A stretch of DNA of 64,000 nt from an uncultured Pelagibacteraceae bacterium (GCA_902625715.1 CACOCP010000001.1:186001-250000); one strand, 5' to 3'. Counted from the first letter of the stretch, positions 17,845 to 27,043 are shown. Notes: a model not told the origin generated them from the sequence alone. Numbers and translations: made by a program.

Positions 17845-18368
17845 GTTATTCTTTTAATAACATTATCTTTAAAAACAAAAGTATGTAACAATGCCGCCAA
17901 GATATGCAAAGATATCAGAGCGATTAAAGTATAATTTGAGTATATATGCACATCATAACTCAAATCAGCATAATCAAAATTTGTTTTTAGTTTGATTTCA
18001 ATGATCCCAAAATTTAATTTTTCACCATTAAACAACTTTTTTAATATCCCAGAAGAAGTGACTGTTAGAAGTGTTAAATATAATAGAAAATGATTTAATT
18101 TTGCAATTATCATTTGACCTGAAAATGCCTCAATTGGATCATCAGGAGATTTAAAAAAAAGTCTGAATAAAAGTCTCAATAAAGTAATGTAAAAAATTAC
18201 AATTCCGATAAATACGTGAATTTCCTCAATTGTTATTCTAAAATCAGAAAATTCTTGTCGCACTAAATAAAAACCAAGAGGTATTTGAATGACTAGACCT
18301 ATGACACTCATCCAATGTAAAAGCTTTGTTGAAATATTATATCTTTGTATAATGTTAACATCTCTCAT
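17841..18368 (-). CDS. Cytochrome b561-family protein
   Basis: A 175-residue four-helix membrane protein of the bacterial cytochrome b561 family. Haem-ligand histidines sit in helix 1 (NISTKLLHWMSVIGLVIQIP), helix 2 (IEEIHVFIGIVIF) and the last helices (HIYSNYTLIALISLHILAALLH). These proteins pass electrons between quinols and periplasmic acceptors such as superoxide or c-type cytochromes. It is divergent from the cytochrome c-prime gene with only 11 bp between start codons, and upstream of the thioredoxin gene. The partner is inferred. Confidence 0.88.
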   Translation of the reverse strand: MRDVNIIQRYNISTKLLHWMSVIGLVIQIPLGFYLVRQEFSDFRITIEEIHVFIGIVIFYITLLRLLFRLFFKSPDDPIEAFSGQMIIAKLNHFLLYLTLLTVTSSGILKKLFNGEKLNFGIIEIKLKTNFDYADLSYDVHIYSNYTLIALISLHILAALLHTFVFKDNVIKRIT

Positions 18369-18379
18369 AATCTATATTT

Positions 18380-18829
18380 ATGAAAAATAAAATTTTATTA
18401 ATTATTTATGTTGTTGCTTCATTTTTTAGCGCCAATTTTATTGCGCATTCTGAGGAAAGTATAGAGCAGATAATTAAAGGCAGAAAAGCACTTTTTAGTA
18501 AAAATTATAAAACTGCAAAAAGAGTAGACATACTATCTAAAGATTTAGAATTTGAGGATGCAAAAAAATTTATGCTCGACATGCAAAAAAATTATATAGA
18601 GCTTTTAAAATATTTTCCTGAAAATACTAAAGAGGGATTTGGCACTCAGTCACTACCGACAATTTGGCAAAATAAAGATGAGTTTAACTTGCTGATGCAA
18701 AAGTCTGCTGATGATTTAATTCAGTTAGCTAGTTTGATCGAAGAAGCTGAAGATATTAGAGGTACTTTAAAAAAATATATGTGGCAAAATTGCAATACAT
18801 GTCATAGCAAGTTCAGAAAACCTCACTAA
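18380..18829 (+). CDS. Cytochrome c-prime (class II cytochrome c)
   Basis: A 149-residue exported protein with signal peptide LLIIYVVASFFSANFIAHS and the haem-binding CNTCH close to the C-terminus (WQNCNTCHSKFRKPH). A C-terminal CxxCH after a four-helix bundle is the hallmark of class II cytochromes c. Such periplasmic proteins bind NO or carry electrons. It starts 11 bp from the divergent b561 gene, suggesting shared control and possibly a b561/c-prime electron path. No further partner is encoded downstream. Confidence 0.85.
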   Translation: MKNKILLIIYVVASFFSANFIAHSEESIEQIIKGRKALFSKNYKTAKRVDILSKDLEFEDAKKFMLDMQKNYIELLKYFPENTKEGFGTQSLPTIWQNKDEFNLLMQKSADDLIQLASLIEEAEDIRGTLKKYMWQNCNTCHSKFRKPH

Positions 18830-18922
18830 ATAATAAATTACAATATAATTAAAATAAACAGTTGTTATTTAAATATTATTAATAATGTATATTTAAATCT
18901 AAATATAAGATTCTAATTAGTC

Positions 18923-19324
18923 ATGATAAAAAAAATAAATAGTTTTTTTGATAACTTTGAAGCCCTTGCATCATTATTTTTAAGGTTTGCAATTGGAATT
19001 GCTTTTATAATTCATGGTTATGGTAAATTCCCATTACCCCCGGAAGGTCTGATAGATTATTTTGGTTTATCACCTTTCATAGCTTCTGTTGTAGCTGTAT
19101 CAGAGCTTAGTTCAGGTATTATTTTAATTTTTAGTGGTTTTTTGAAAAATCCTATTGGGAATATAATCACTCGTTTAATTGGTTTAAATATTGTTATTTT
19201 GATGACAGGTATTTTTATAGTTGCTCATCCAGATTGGTTTATAACCAAAACATTGTTTACTAGTTCTCAGATATTTTTATTCATAGGCGGTTTGTTTTTC
19301 TTAATAAAAGGGAACAGATCATAA
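18923..19324 (+). CDS. DoxX family membrane protein
   Basis: A 133-residue four-TM protein with the DoxX pattern: LASLFLRFAIGIAFIIHGYGK near residues 15-35, a second helix VVAVSELSSGIILIFSGFL, and a C-terminal helix SSQIFLFIGGLFFLIKG. DoxX-family proteins are small inner-membrane proteins, some linked to quinol- or thiosulfate-related redox enzymes and oxidative stress. It lies 3 bp upstream of the DUF4396 gene and is likely co-transcribed with it. The specific role is unknown. Confidence 0.82.
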   Translation: MIKKINSFFDNFEALASLFLRFAIGIAFIIHGYGKFPLPPEGLIDYFGLSPFIASVVAVSELSSGIILIFSGFLKNPIGNIITRLIGLNIVILMTGIFIVAHPDWFITKTLFTSSQIFLFIGGLFFLIKGNRS

Positions 19325-19327
19325 CAA

Positions 19328-19771
19328 ATGAGTTCTGAAAGCGTTGGAATTGTTTGGTCATGCAAACACACATGGCGTCGAAGTGCTGCAAATACTGGGT
19401 GGTGTCTTTTAGGATGTTCAATAGGAGACTTAGGTACAATTTTATTTTTTCAAATAACCCAAATCCCATTTCCTGTTTTATATATAATGCTATTAGCAAT
19501 ATTAAATGGATTGATAACAAGTATAATACTTGAGACTATAATTTTAATCAGACAGAATTTTACTGTTAAAAATGCAATTCAGACTGCATTCGGTATGAGC
19601 TTTATCTCAATGATTAGTATGGAAGTGACAATGAATCTCACAGATTTTTTTCTTACTGGTGGCGCTGTACTAACTTGGTGGGTTGTTCCAATTATGCTTG
19701 TAATGGGTTTTTTAACACCATGGCCTTATAATTATTGGAGATTAAAAAAATATAATATAGCCTGCCATTAG
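19328..19771 (+). CDS. DUF4396-type membrane protein
   Basis: A 147-residue protein with four hydrophobic helices and a conserved-looking N-terminus (SCKHTWRRSAANTGWCLLGC), then GDLGTILFF and the MISMEVTMNLTDFFLTGG segment. This arrangement of Cys/His near the start and four TM helices matches DUF4396 proteins, some of which are suspected of metal or thiol-related roles. It begins 3 bp after the DoxX gene. The function is not known. Confidence 0.78.
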   Translation: MSSESVGIVWSCKHTWRRSAANTGWCLLGCSIGDLGTILFFQITQIPFPVLYIMLLAILNGLITSIILETIILIRQNFTVKNAIQTAFGMSFISMISMEVTMNLTDFFLTGGAVLTWWVVPIMLVMGFLTPWPYNYWRLKKYNIACH

Positions 19772-19869
19772 CTAAACTTAGAAAGCAGATAAAATAAGTA
19801 ATAATAATATTAAATAAACCTTAATTTCTTGTAATAATTCTTTTAACAATTATATATTTTTCAACTTTA

Positions 19870-20805
19870 ATGATTGAAAATCAAATAATAATTAAAAACT
19901 TATCGAAAATTTACAGCAATGGTTTTGAGGCTTTAAAAAAAATTAACTTAAATATTAGAAAAGGAGAAATCCTTGCAATGTTAGGCCCAAATGGTGCAGG
20001 TAAAACTACTTTAATTAGTACCATTTGCGGGATAGTTACTCCTAGTTCAGGAAATGTAACTGTAGATAGTTATGATATTATTGAGCAATACCGTGAAACA
20101 AGATCTAGGATTGGCTTAGTTCCGCAGGAACTTACTCTTGAACAATTTGAAACTGTTTTTAATAATGTTTCGTACTCTAGAGGTTTGTATGGAAAATCTC
20201 CAAATCCAGAGCATATCGAAAAAGTTTTAAGAGATTTAAGTTTATGGGATAAAAAAGATCTTGGATTAAGACAGTTGTCAGGTGGAATGAAAAGGAGAGT
20301 TTTGATTGCCAAAGCATTATCTCATGAACCTTCAATTTTATTTTTAGACGAACCAACCGCAGGAGTAGATGTTGAGCTTAGACAAGATATGTGGAAGGTT
20401 GTAGAAAAATTAAGACAAAGTGGTGTAACAATTATTTTAACAACTCATTATATAGAAGAAGCAGAGGCTATTGCTGATAGAGTTGCAGTAATAAATCAGG
20501 GAGAAATTGTAGTTGTAGAAGACAAAAAGGAGCTACTTAAAAAAATGGGTCATAAGAAACTTTTAATTGAATTACAAGATAAAATTTTCTCAGTCCCTCA
20601 AGAATTATCTAAATATGAATTAGTTTTAGGACAAGATCAAATGTCGTTAATTTATACCTATAGCCTTGAAGCAGAAAGGACTGGAATTACAAATTTACTA
20701 CAAGATTTAAGAGAAGCAGGCTTAAAACTAAGGGACTTAAAAACTGAGCAAAATACATTAGAAAAAATATTTGTAAATTTAGTAAAGGAAAATAATGAAA
20801 TTTAA
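19870..20805 (+). CDS. ABC-2 exporter ATP-binding protein (YadG-like)
   Basis: A 311-residue ATPase of the DrrA/YadG class. It has Walker [10 protein letters not shown] (residues 38-46), Q-loop [15 protein letters not shown], signature [15 protein letters not shown], Walker [13 protein letters not shown] and the H-loop [10 protein letters not shown] 100-residue C-terminal domain, seen in exporters of this class, follows. It overlaps the permease gene by 11 bp. The YadG/YadH pair is widespread in Proteobacteria but its substrate is unknown. Confidence 0.9.
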   Translation: MIENQIIIKNLSKIYSNGFEALKKINLNIRKGEILAMLGPNGAGKTTLISTICGIVTPSSGNVTVDSYDIIEQYRETRSRIGLVPQELTLEQFETVFNNVSYSRGLYGKSPNPEHIEKVLRDLSLWDKKDLGLRQLSGGMKRRVLIAKALSHEPSILFLDEPTAGVDVELRQDMWKVVEKLRQSGVTIILTTHYIEEAEAIADRVAVINQGEIVVVEDKKELLKKMGHKKLLIELQDKIFSVPQELSKYELVLGQDQMSLIYTYSLEAERTGITNLLQDLREAGLKLRDLKTEQNTLEKIFVNLVKENNEI

Positions 20806-21562
20806 TCTTCATGCTTTAAAAGCAATATATTTTCATGAAATGGATCGTTTTAGAAGAACTCTATATCAATCATTACTTTCTCCTGTTTTGTCCACCTCTC
20901 TTTATTTTATCGTTTTTGGTTCAGTAATTGGGGATTATGTAAAAAATATTGATGGAATTAGCTATGGTTCTTACATAGTACCAGGATTATTAATGTTAAC
21001 TTTGTTAACACAGTCAATCAGCAACACCTCATTTGGAATATTTTTTCCAAAATTTAATGGAACTATTTATGAGATATTGGCAGCACCAATCTCAACTTTT
21101 GAAGTTGTTTTAGCTTTTGTTGGTGCCGGAGCAACTAAAACTTTAATAGTTGGTGTAATTATATTTATCACATCATTATTTTTTGTAGACGTCTCAGTTA
21201 AGTATCCATTTCTTATGATATTTCTACTAGTTCTTGTGGCTTTCACTTTTGCACTATTTGGCTTTTTAATTGGATTGATGAGTTCTAATTTTGAACAAAT
21301 GTCTATAGTCCCAACTCTAGTAATTACACCCATGGTTTTTTTAGGAGGAAGTCTATATTCCCTAGACATGCTACCTCAATTTTGGCAAACAGTAACTTAT
21401 TTTAATCCAGTTGTTTATCTAATTAATGGAATGAGATTTTCTTTTTATGGTGTTTCTGATTTTAATATATGGATAAGTATAACTTGTATGGTTATTTTTC
21501 TTGTTATGTGTGTAACAGCAGTATCTGTTCTACTTAAAAAAGGATATAATATTAAACAATAA
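20795..21562 (+). CDS. ABC-2 type exporter permease (YadH-like)
   Basis: A 255-residue membrane protein with six TM helices and the ABC-2 consensus near [27 protein letters not shown]. The re-entrant helix region [16 protein letters not shown] is followed by the late motif [12 protein letters not shown] typical of YadH/NodJ-like permeases. It overlaps the ATPase gene by 11 bp, so the two form a coupled transporter. It is followed 5 bp later by a very small membrane ORF. The cargo is unknown. Confidence 0.9.
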   Translation: MKFNLHALKAIYFHEMDRFRRTLYQSLLSPVLSTSLYFIVFGSVIGDYVKNIDGISYGSYIVPGLLMLTLLTQSISNTSFGIFFPKFNGTIYEILAAPISTFEVVLAFVGAGATKTLIVGVIIFITSLFFVDVSVKYPFLMIFLLVLVAFTFALFGFLIGLMSSNFEQMSIVPTLVITPMVFLGGSLYSLDMLPQFWQTVTYFNPVVYLINGMRFSFYGVSDFNIWISITCMVIFLVMCVTAVSVLLKKGYNIKQ

Positions 21563-21567
21563 ATAAT

Positions 21568-21738
21568 TTGAATTTAGAACAATTAATACCTGCTATCTCA
21601 CTAATTGCAGTTTTAATATTAGTATTACCAGCATTTATTAAGACAAATTCAAATTTAAAACAATTTTTAAAAAATTTATCAATTTGGATTATAGTAATTT
21701 TACTAGTGAGTCTAATTTCTTATATAATTTTTAACTAG
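21568..21738 (+). CDS. Small two-TM membrane peptide (56 aa, TTG start)
   Basis: Below the track cut-off. Reading from TTG 21568 gives about 56 residues with two hydrophobic stretches (AISLIAVLILVLPAFI and SIWIIVILLVSLISYIIF) separated by a polar Asn/Lys loop. It begins 5 bp after the ABC-2 permease and overlaps the 3' end of the convergent DmdA-like gene by 8 bp. There is no clear Shine-Dalgarno and the start codon is TTG, so the call rests on the sensible two-helix layout and position. Confidence 0.5.
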   Translation: MNLEQLIPAISLIAVLILVLPAFIKTNSNLKQFLKNLSIWIIVILLVSLISYIIFN

Positions 21739-22873
21739 CTACTAAACTTTTTTTTGGATCAAAAAATGGTTTATCGACAATAGTACTATTTATAATTTCA
21801 TTTTCTATCTTTACTTTTAATTTATGGCCAATTGCTGTGTAATGAATATCAATCATTGCAAGTGCAATATTTTTTTTTAGTCTTGGTGAATAAATCGCAG
21901 ATGTAATCTTTCCAATTTTGATATTTTTCTCATTTAAAACTTGCCAGAACTTTGTATTTGGTCCTAAAAGTGGTTCACATTCTAACACTAAACCGACTTG
22001 TTTTCTTGCAACACCAACTTCTTTGATATTTTTTAATGCTTTCTTGCCAATAAAATTTATTTTACTATCTAAATTCACTAATCTATCAAGACCTAATTCG
22101 TAAGGGTTGGTATTAATATCCGCATCAGCATGATAAGATAACATTCCACCTTCAATTCTTCTAATAGAAGATGTATGACCTGGTTTAATTTCAAATTCTT
22201 TTCCAGCTTCCATTATCGTTTCATATAACTCATCACCCTTTGACCCATCTTGTAAATATAATTCATAGCCAAGTTCACTTGACCAACCTGTTCTTGATAC
22301 AATTAATGGGATGCCATTTAAATTATAATTTTTTAACCAATAATATTTTAAATCTTTTATACTTTCGCCAAATAATTTTATCATAATTTTTTTGGAGTTA
22401 GGTCCCTGCAATTGTAAAGGAGAAACATCTGGCTCTAAAATTTTAACATCTAGATTTGAGTACACAGCAACTCCTTGCGCCCATAATAGAATATCACTGT
22501 CTGCTAAAGATAGCCAAAAACGTTTCTCCTCTAATCTCAAAAGAACAGGATCGTTTAAAATACCACCATTACTATTGACTATTAAAATATATTTGCATTG
22601 CCCGACTGAAAGTTTTGACAGATCTCTTGGTGTAAGAATTTGAACAAACTTATAAGCATCTGGTCCTGTTATTTCTACTTGTCTTTCAACAGCTACGTCA
22701 CATAGAATTGCTTTTTCAATCAAATTCCAAAAATTTTGCTCAGGATCTCCAAAATCCCTAGGAATATACATATGATTATATACAGAAAATCCTTTAGCAC
22801 CCCATCTTACCGTAGCATTAAAAAAAGGAGATTTTCTTATTTGTGTACCAAAACCAAAATTTTTATCCATCAT
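21731..22873 (-). CDS. dmdA: DmdA-like GcvT-family methyltransferase
   Basis: A 380-residue folate-binding protein of the GcvT (aminomethyltransferase) family. The N-terminal RKSPFFNATVRWGAKGFSVY and NHMYIPRDFG, the CDVAVERQVEITGPDAYK block and the later GPNSKKIMIKLFGE resemble DMSP demethylase (DmdA) more than the glycine-cleavage T protein. DmdA transfers a methyl group from dimethylsulfoniopropionate to tetrahydrofolate. The gene stands alone, convergent with the small membrane ORF. SAR11 carries several DmdA-like paralogues that are not all DMSP demethylases, so family confidence is high but substrate confidence is moderate. Confidence 0.65.
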   Translation of the reverse strand: MMDKNFGFGTQIRKSPFFNATVRWGAKGFSVYNHMYIPRDFGDPEQNFWNLIEKAILCDVAVERQVEITGPDAYKFVQILTPRDLSKLSVGQCKYILIVNSNGGILNDPVLLRLEEKRFWLSLADSDILLWAQGVAVYSNLDVKILEPDVSPLQLQGPNSKKIMIKLFGESIKDLKYYWLKNYNLNGIPLIVSRTGWSSELGYELYLQDGSKGDELYETIMEAGKEFEIKPGHTSSIRRIEGGMLSYHADADINTNPYELGLDRLVNLDSKINFIGKKALKNIKEVGVARKQVGLVLECEPLLGPNTKFWQVLNEKNIKIGKITSAIYSPRLKKNIALAMIDIHYTAIGHKLKVKIENEIINSTIVDKPFFDPKKSLVAS

Positions 22874-22972
22874 TCCGTGTGATTAACAGATAGTAAGTTG
22901 TATGCAAAGAAATTAATTTTTAAGACTATTTAAACAATTTAAAAATTAATCTTATTGGTTTATTTTGTTTGA

Positions 22973-23137
22973 ATGTTAAAAATTATTATTCCAGTAATTG
23001 CTTTATTACTTTTAGTTATATTTTGGAAAAAAGTTGAGGAATTTTTTTTTAATAAATTTAAAATTAAAATTAATTATATAATTTTAATATTTGTAATAAT
23101 TGCATCATTTATTATTGGAATATTATTATACGATTAA
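22973..23137 (+). CDS. Small two-TM membrane peptide (54 aa)
   Basis: Not in the track. ATG 22973 opens 54 residues, MLKIIIPVIALLLLVIFW, a charged middle (KKVEEFFFNKFKIKI), then a second helix IILIFVIIASFIIGILLY. It lies alone between the DmdA-like gene and the TauE/SafE gene, on the strand of the latter. The hairpin-type two-helix pattern resembles the 56-residue ORF at 21568. No strong ribosome binding site is visible. Likely real but unproven. Confidence 0.45.
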   Translation: MLKIIIPVIALLLLVIFWKKVEEFFFNKFKIKINYIILIFVIIASFIIGILLYD

Positions 23138-23216
23138 ATAAAAAAACAACTTCCTAATTTGAATATTTAAAGATATTTAGAAATAAATTAATGTTTCGTT
23201 CAAAACATCGCAATCA

Positions 23217-23963
23217 ATGGAAATAAACCTACTTTTTTTCATAACTGTAGTTCCAGCTATAATTCTTTTTGGTATTGCTAAATCTGGTTTAGGTGGATCC
23301 ATTGCTTTGATTTCAATTCCGCTAATGACACTCTCAATGTCATTAACAGAGGCACTTGCGATAATTTTACCAATTCTAATATTTTCTGATTTTATTGCCA
23401 TGTATAGATTTAGGAAGGAGTATGATATTGATACATTAAAATTAATAGTTCCATCAGCTGCAGTTGGTATAGTAATTGGATCTTTCACATTCTCATATTT
23501 TTCTGAAGATTTATTAAAATTTATTGTTGCATTGATGGGATTTCTATTTTCTGGTCATTATTTTTTATTCAAAAAAAATAAAATAATACCTAAAAAAAAA
23601 AATTTTTTGAAAGGATCAATATTTACAACAATCGCAGGATTTACATCTTTTTGTGTCCACGCTGGTGGAACTCCTACAAGTATTTATTTATTACCTTTAA
23701 GAATGAAAAAAGAAATTTATGTTGGAACAAGAGTTATCTTTTTTACTTTTGTAAACTTAATTAAACTTCCACTTTACATTCAACTGTCGATGATGAATGT
23801 TAAAACAATAATTAGTTCTATAATTTTATTTCCATTGTCAATTTTAGGAATTTATATTGGTTTTAAGTTATTAAAAATAATAGAGGAAACATTGTTTTAT
23901 AACATAATTTATTGTCTAATCTTTTTAACAAGTACTAAGTTAATGTATGATTTTTTAATTTAA
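23217..23963 (+). CDS. TauE/SafE family transporter
   Basis: A 248-residue membrane protein with seven to eight helices and the TauE/SafE repeat motif. The first half has AKSGLGGSIALISIPLMTLS (residues 22-41), and the second half has an equivalent glycine-rich GFTSFCVHAGGTPTSIYLLP. The family includes sulfite/organosulfonate exporters and many anion carriers. It precedes the TPP riboswitch but is on its own. With a second, longer TauE/SafE gene at 45 kb, this one could export sulfite, sulfoacetate or an unrelated anion. Confidence 0.85.
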   Translation: MEINLLFFITVVPAIILFGIAKSGLGGSIALISIPLMTLSMSLTEALAIILPILIFSDFIAMYRFRKEYDIDTLKLIVPSAAVGIVIGSFTFSYFSEDLLKFIVALMGFLFSGHYFLFKKNKIIPKKKNFLKGSIFTTIAGFTSFCVHAGGTPTSIYLLPLRMKKEIYVGTRVIFFTFVNLIKLPLYIQLSMMNVKTIISSIILFPLSILGIYIGFKLLKIIEETLFYNIIYCLIFLTSTKLMYDFLI

Positions 23964-23995
23964 ATCTTTCAAAAAAAAATAAATTATGTATAAAG

Positions 23996-24063
23996 TTTTT
24001 AGGGGTGTCCATTTGGACTGAGAAATACTCTTTGAACCTGTCCGGTAATTCAGAAAGGGAAAA
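23996..24063 (+). promoter_or_regulatory. TPP (thiamine pyrophosphate) riboswitch
   Basis: The conserved thi-box elements appear in order: AGGGGTGTCC, GGACTGAGA, TTTGAACCTG, TCCGGTAATTC and AGAAAGGGA. A T-run before the aptamer can pair with the A-run after it to form P1. The 3' AAGGGA also serves as the ribosome binding site, 3 bases before the symporter ATG. The likely mechanism is direct sequestration of the ribosome site when TPP is bound, with no separate expression platform. Confidence 0.93.
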
Positions 24064-25494
24064 ATGAATAGTTTATATTTTTTAAGTCAATTATCATCAA
24101 TTTTACTAATTATAGGTATATCAATTTCATTTGTTATAATTGGATTATTTTATTCAAAAAAGTTCAAAGGATTAAATAATTATTTATTAGCTAATCGATC
24201 TGTAGAAACTTTCTCTTTGACATCAAGTTTAGTTGCATCTGCTTTAGGTGCGTGGATATTATTTGGTCCAGCCTCAGCTGCAACTTGGGGCGGGATAGGA
24301 GCAGTTATTGGATATGCTTTAGGAGCAGCTTTCCCATTATTTATTTTAATTTACTTAGGTAACAAATTTAGAGGTATTTATCCAAAAGGCAGAACATTAA
24401 TTGAGGTGATTAGACTAAGATATGGAAAAAGTCTTTTTAAACTTATCTTACTATTATCTATATTTTATATGACAATTTTCTTAATTGCGGAAGTTACTGC
24501 TGTTTCTTTATTGATTAATTACATTTCTGGGACAGATTTGTGGGTTACGGCATTTATAATTATTATTAGCTCATTAATTTATACATTATATGGGGGATTA
24601 AGAGCATCAATTTTCACTGATAATATACAATTTATTATTTTAATTTTATTATTAATAATATCTTTTAATTTCCTTATTAACTTTAATTTAAGTCACTTTA
24701 ATTTTAATTTTATAAAAGAAACAAAACCTCACTTATTATCTTTTGATTATCTCCCTAATTTTACTGCAGGACTAACATTTTTTATAGCTGTAGCGGCTAC
24801 AAATTTGTTTCATCAAGGAAATTGGCAGCGTGTTTATGCTGCAAAAAACAAAAAAGTTTTAACTAAAAGTTTAATAATTTCATTTATAATTATTATTCCT
24901 GTAGTTTTTTTTATGGGATTTTCAGGTTTAGTGGCTATATCTGCAGGTCAAGTTTCAAATCCAGATCTTGCTTTTTTTCAGTTATTACTCAAAGATCAAT
25001 TTTTAAGTATCTCAATAATAATAATATTTTTGGCAGTTTCATTAACTATTAGTAGTATTGATACTATAATCAATGCAATTTCAAGTTTGATAATTGTTGA
25101 TGGTAATAAAATAATTAAAAATAATAATTACGATTTATTATCAAAACAAATTATTATTTTGTTATCTTTAATATCTTTATTCGTTGCATCAAAAGGTTTT
25201 AGTATTTTGTACTTATTTTTATTGGCTGATTTATTTTGTTGTGCAGCTGCACTAAGTATATTTTATGGATTTTATTCAAAATCCTTTTCAGAAAAAAAAG
25301 CTTATGTTTCAATTTTGATTGGTTTATTGGCTGGATTGTTGTTGTTTCCAAGTCCAGATTTTTCTAAATCAATATTAATTGGAATTTTATTTCCTGCAAA
25401 TTTATTTCCAAATTTTTTTTCTCAATCACTGTTATTTTTATCATTTATAACAGCAACATTTGTACCAGCAATAATTTGGAGAATTAAAGATTGA
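24064..25494 (+). CDS. thiV: Sodium:solute symporter under TPP control (ThiV-type pyrimidine precursor importer)
   Basis: A 476-residue SSF-family symporter with about 13 TM helices. It has the core SSF sequences LANRSVETFSLTSSLVASALGAW (residues 40-62) and LYGGLRASIFTDNIQFIIL (near 178). It begins 4 bases after the TPP riboswitch, so it is a thiamine-related transporter. In SAR11 a TPP-riboswitch-linked SSF gene named thiV has been proposed to import the thiamine pyrimidine precursor (HMP/AmMP), for which those cells are auxotrophic. The sequence alone shows the family and riboswitch; the substrate is from that literature. Confidence 0.85.
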   Translation: MNSLYFLSQLSSILLIIGISISFVIIGLFYSKKFKGLNNYLLANRSVETFSLTSSLVASALGAWILFGPASAATWGGIGAVIGYALGAAFPLFILIYLGNKFRGIYPKGRTLIEVIRLRYGKSLFKLILLLSIFYMTIFLIAEVTAVSLLINYISGTDLWVTAFIIIISSLIYTLYGGLRASIFTDNIQFIILILLLIISFNFLINFNLSHFNFNFIKETKPHLLSFDYLPNFTAGLTFFIAVAATNLFHQGNWQRVYAAKNKKVLTKSLIISFIIIIPVVFFMGFSGLVAISAGQVSNPDLAFFQLLLKDQFLSISIIIIFLAVSLTISSIDTIINAISSLIIVDGNKIIKNNNYDLLSKQIIILLSLISLFVASKGFSILYLFLLADLFCCAAALSIFYGFYSKSFSEKKAYVSILIGLLAGLLLFPSPDFSKSILIGILFPANLFPNFFSQSLLFLSFITATFVPAIIWRIKD

Positions 25495-25510
25495 TATTTA
25501 AATAAATTTT

Positions 25511-25900
25511 TTAAATAATTATAATAAGTAGTAGCCCAATTTGTAAGAAATTTATAATTACAGATAGCATGTGTGAGTATTTAAATTTCTTTTCTTGTTT
25601 TTCATCTCTGTATTTATTGATTAGTGGCATTAATACATAATTTGAAATTACAAACAGAACTGTAACACAAGAAATTAAATAAAAATTTAGTTGATACGAT
25701 TTCAATATAATGAATACTAAAGTTAAAATGATACTTAAAAATAAGTTTACGTTGTAATAATACGGGAATATTTTTCTTATAAATTTTCGGGCATTATCTT
25801 CATCAAGTGATGTAAAAGTAACCGGAGCAACAACAAATGAAAAAAAAATCATTATTGCAAGAATTGCTGATGATAAATAAACTACAGCTTGTTCAAACAT
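25511..25900 (-). CDS. DUF4149-type membrane protein
   Basis: A 129-residue protein of four TM helices. It starts with YLSSAILAIMIFFSFVVAPVTFTSLDEDNARKFIRKIFP, the VAP...F motif typical of DUF4149 (TMEM205-like) proteins, and has a charged loop RDEKQEKKFKYSHML before the last helix. It is 4 bp downstream of the ABM-domain gene on the same strand and convergent with the ThiV gene. The function of the family is unknown. Confidence 0.72.
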   Translation of the reverse strand: MFEQAVVYLSSAILAIMIFFSFVVAPVTFTSLDEDNARKFIRKIFPYYYNVNLFLSIILTLVFIILKSYQLNFYLISCVTVLFVISNYVLMPLINKYRDEKQEKKFKYSHMLSVIINFLQIGLLLIIII

Positions 25901-25904
25901 ATTA

Positions 25905-26207
25905 CTAAACTACTACTTCAAAACCTTCAAAATTTGGAGCACCTAAATATAAATCTCTATGCTGTCCTGCGTTTTTATGTGCTAATTTAAATGCCTCAGA
26001 TTTAGTCCAGTTTATAAAATCTTTTTTAGATTTCCATACACTATGCGATGCATATAAAGAATATTCGTCATTCGTCTCACCTTTTACTAAATGAAATTCC
26101 TTGAAGCCCTCTACATTACTCAAATGTGTATCTCTTTCTCTCCAAACTTTTTCAAAGTCTTTTTCTTTTCCAAGTACTATTTTAAATCTATTCATTGCTA
26201 TAAACAT
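25905..26207 (-). CDS. Antibiotic biosynthesis monooxygenase (ABM/HmoA-like) domain protein
   Basis: A 100-residue ferredoxin-like alpha/beta protein with the ABM pattern: MNRFKIVLGKEKDFEKVWRER at the start, LSNVEGFKEFHLVKG in the middle, and HSVWKSKKDFINWTKSEAFKLAH near residue 55-77. This resembles haem-degrading HmoA/IsdG and small quinol monooxygenases. Start at ATG 26207 or at the fifth codon (MNRFK). It is likely co-transcribed with the DUF4149 gene. Whether it acts on haem or a quinol is not decided. Confidence 0.8.
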   Translation of the reverse strand: MFIAMNRFKIVLGKEKDFEKVWRERDTHLSNVEGFKEFHLVKGETNDEYSLYASHSVWKSKKDFINWTKSEAFKLAHKNAGQHRDLYLGAPNFEGFEVVV

Positions 26208-26354
26208 CAGGCTATTTATCTACCTAGAAAATTTAGTATTATCTGCAGATTGTCGCATAATATCAGCTTTAATAATCAACCTAAATAAACCCAATTTAGT
26301 AGACAATTTTTTTGTTTAACTCGCAAAAACTGAAAAAATATCCATATTGATAGT

Positions 26355-27020
26355 ATGGACAACTTAAAAAAACATTATGAAGTCAAAAACTTTAGTGACA
26401 GAGTAGCGTTAGGTTTTACGAAGTTTTTAAGATTTTTAGCTGATACTTTCTTTAAGAAAAGATATGGCCATAGAGCTGTAGTGTTAGAAACTGTTGCAGC
26501 AGTCCCCGGTATGGTTGGAGGTATGCTGTTGCACTTAAAATCTTTAAGAAAAATGGAAGACGATAAAGGTTGGATTAAAATTTTACTAGATGAAGCAGCA
26601 AATGAAAGAATGCACTTAATGACATTTATAGAAGTTGCAAAACCAACTTTATTAGAAAGAGCTATTATTATGATGGCTCAGTTTATTTTTATTATAATGT
26701 ACCTATTTATTTATATTGTATCACCTAAAACTGCACACAGAATTGTTGGTTATTTCGAAGAAGAGGCAGTAGTGAGCTATACAGACTATTTAAATGAATT
26801 AGAAACAGGAAAAATTCAAGATCAACCAGCACCAGAAATTGCAATTAATTATTGGAATCTTCCTTTACATGCTACTTTAAAAGATGTTGTAAGAGTTATA
26901 AGAGATGATGAAGCTGGTCATCGAGACGTTAATCATAGCTTTGCAGACATTCTTGAAAGAAGAAAAGAAACCCAAACAGATAAAACTGTTCCTCAAGAAA
27001 AAAAACTTAGTCAAGAATAA
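26355..27020 (+). CDS. aox: Alternative oxidase (cyanide-insensitive terminal oxidase)
   Basis: A 221-residue diiron quinol oxidase. All ligand motifs are visible: [10 protein letters not shown] (first Glu), [12 protein letters not shown] (ExxH), [13 protein letters not shown] (third Glu) and [14 protein letters not shown] (final ExxH). A hydrophobic hairpin around residues 97-118 anchors it in the inner membrane. It would oxidise quinol and reduce oxygen without proton pumping. It is followed 23 bp later by a flavodoxin gene. Length is a little short of plant AOX, as normal for bacterial forms. Confidence 0.93.
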   Translation: MDNLKKHYEVKNFSDRVALGFTKFLRFLADTFFKKRYGHRAVVLETVAAVPGMVGGMLLHLKSLRKMEDDKGWIKILLDEAANERMHLMTFIEVAKPTLLERAIIMMAQFIFIIMYLFIYIVSPKTAHRIVGYFEEEAVVSYTDYLNELETGKIQDQPAPEIAINYWNLPLHATLKDVVRVIRDDEAGHRDVNHSFADILERRKETQTDKTVPQEKKLSQE

Positions 27021-27043
27021 ATATTAGAAAGGGTAATCAAATA

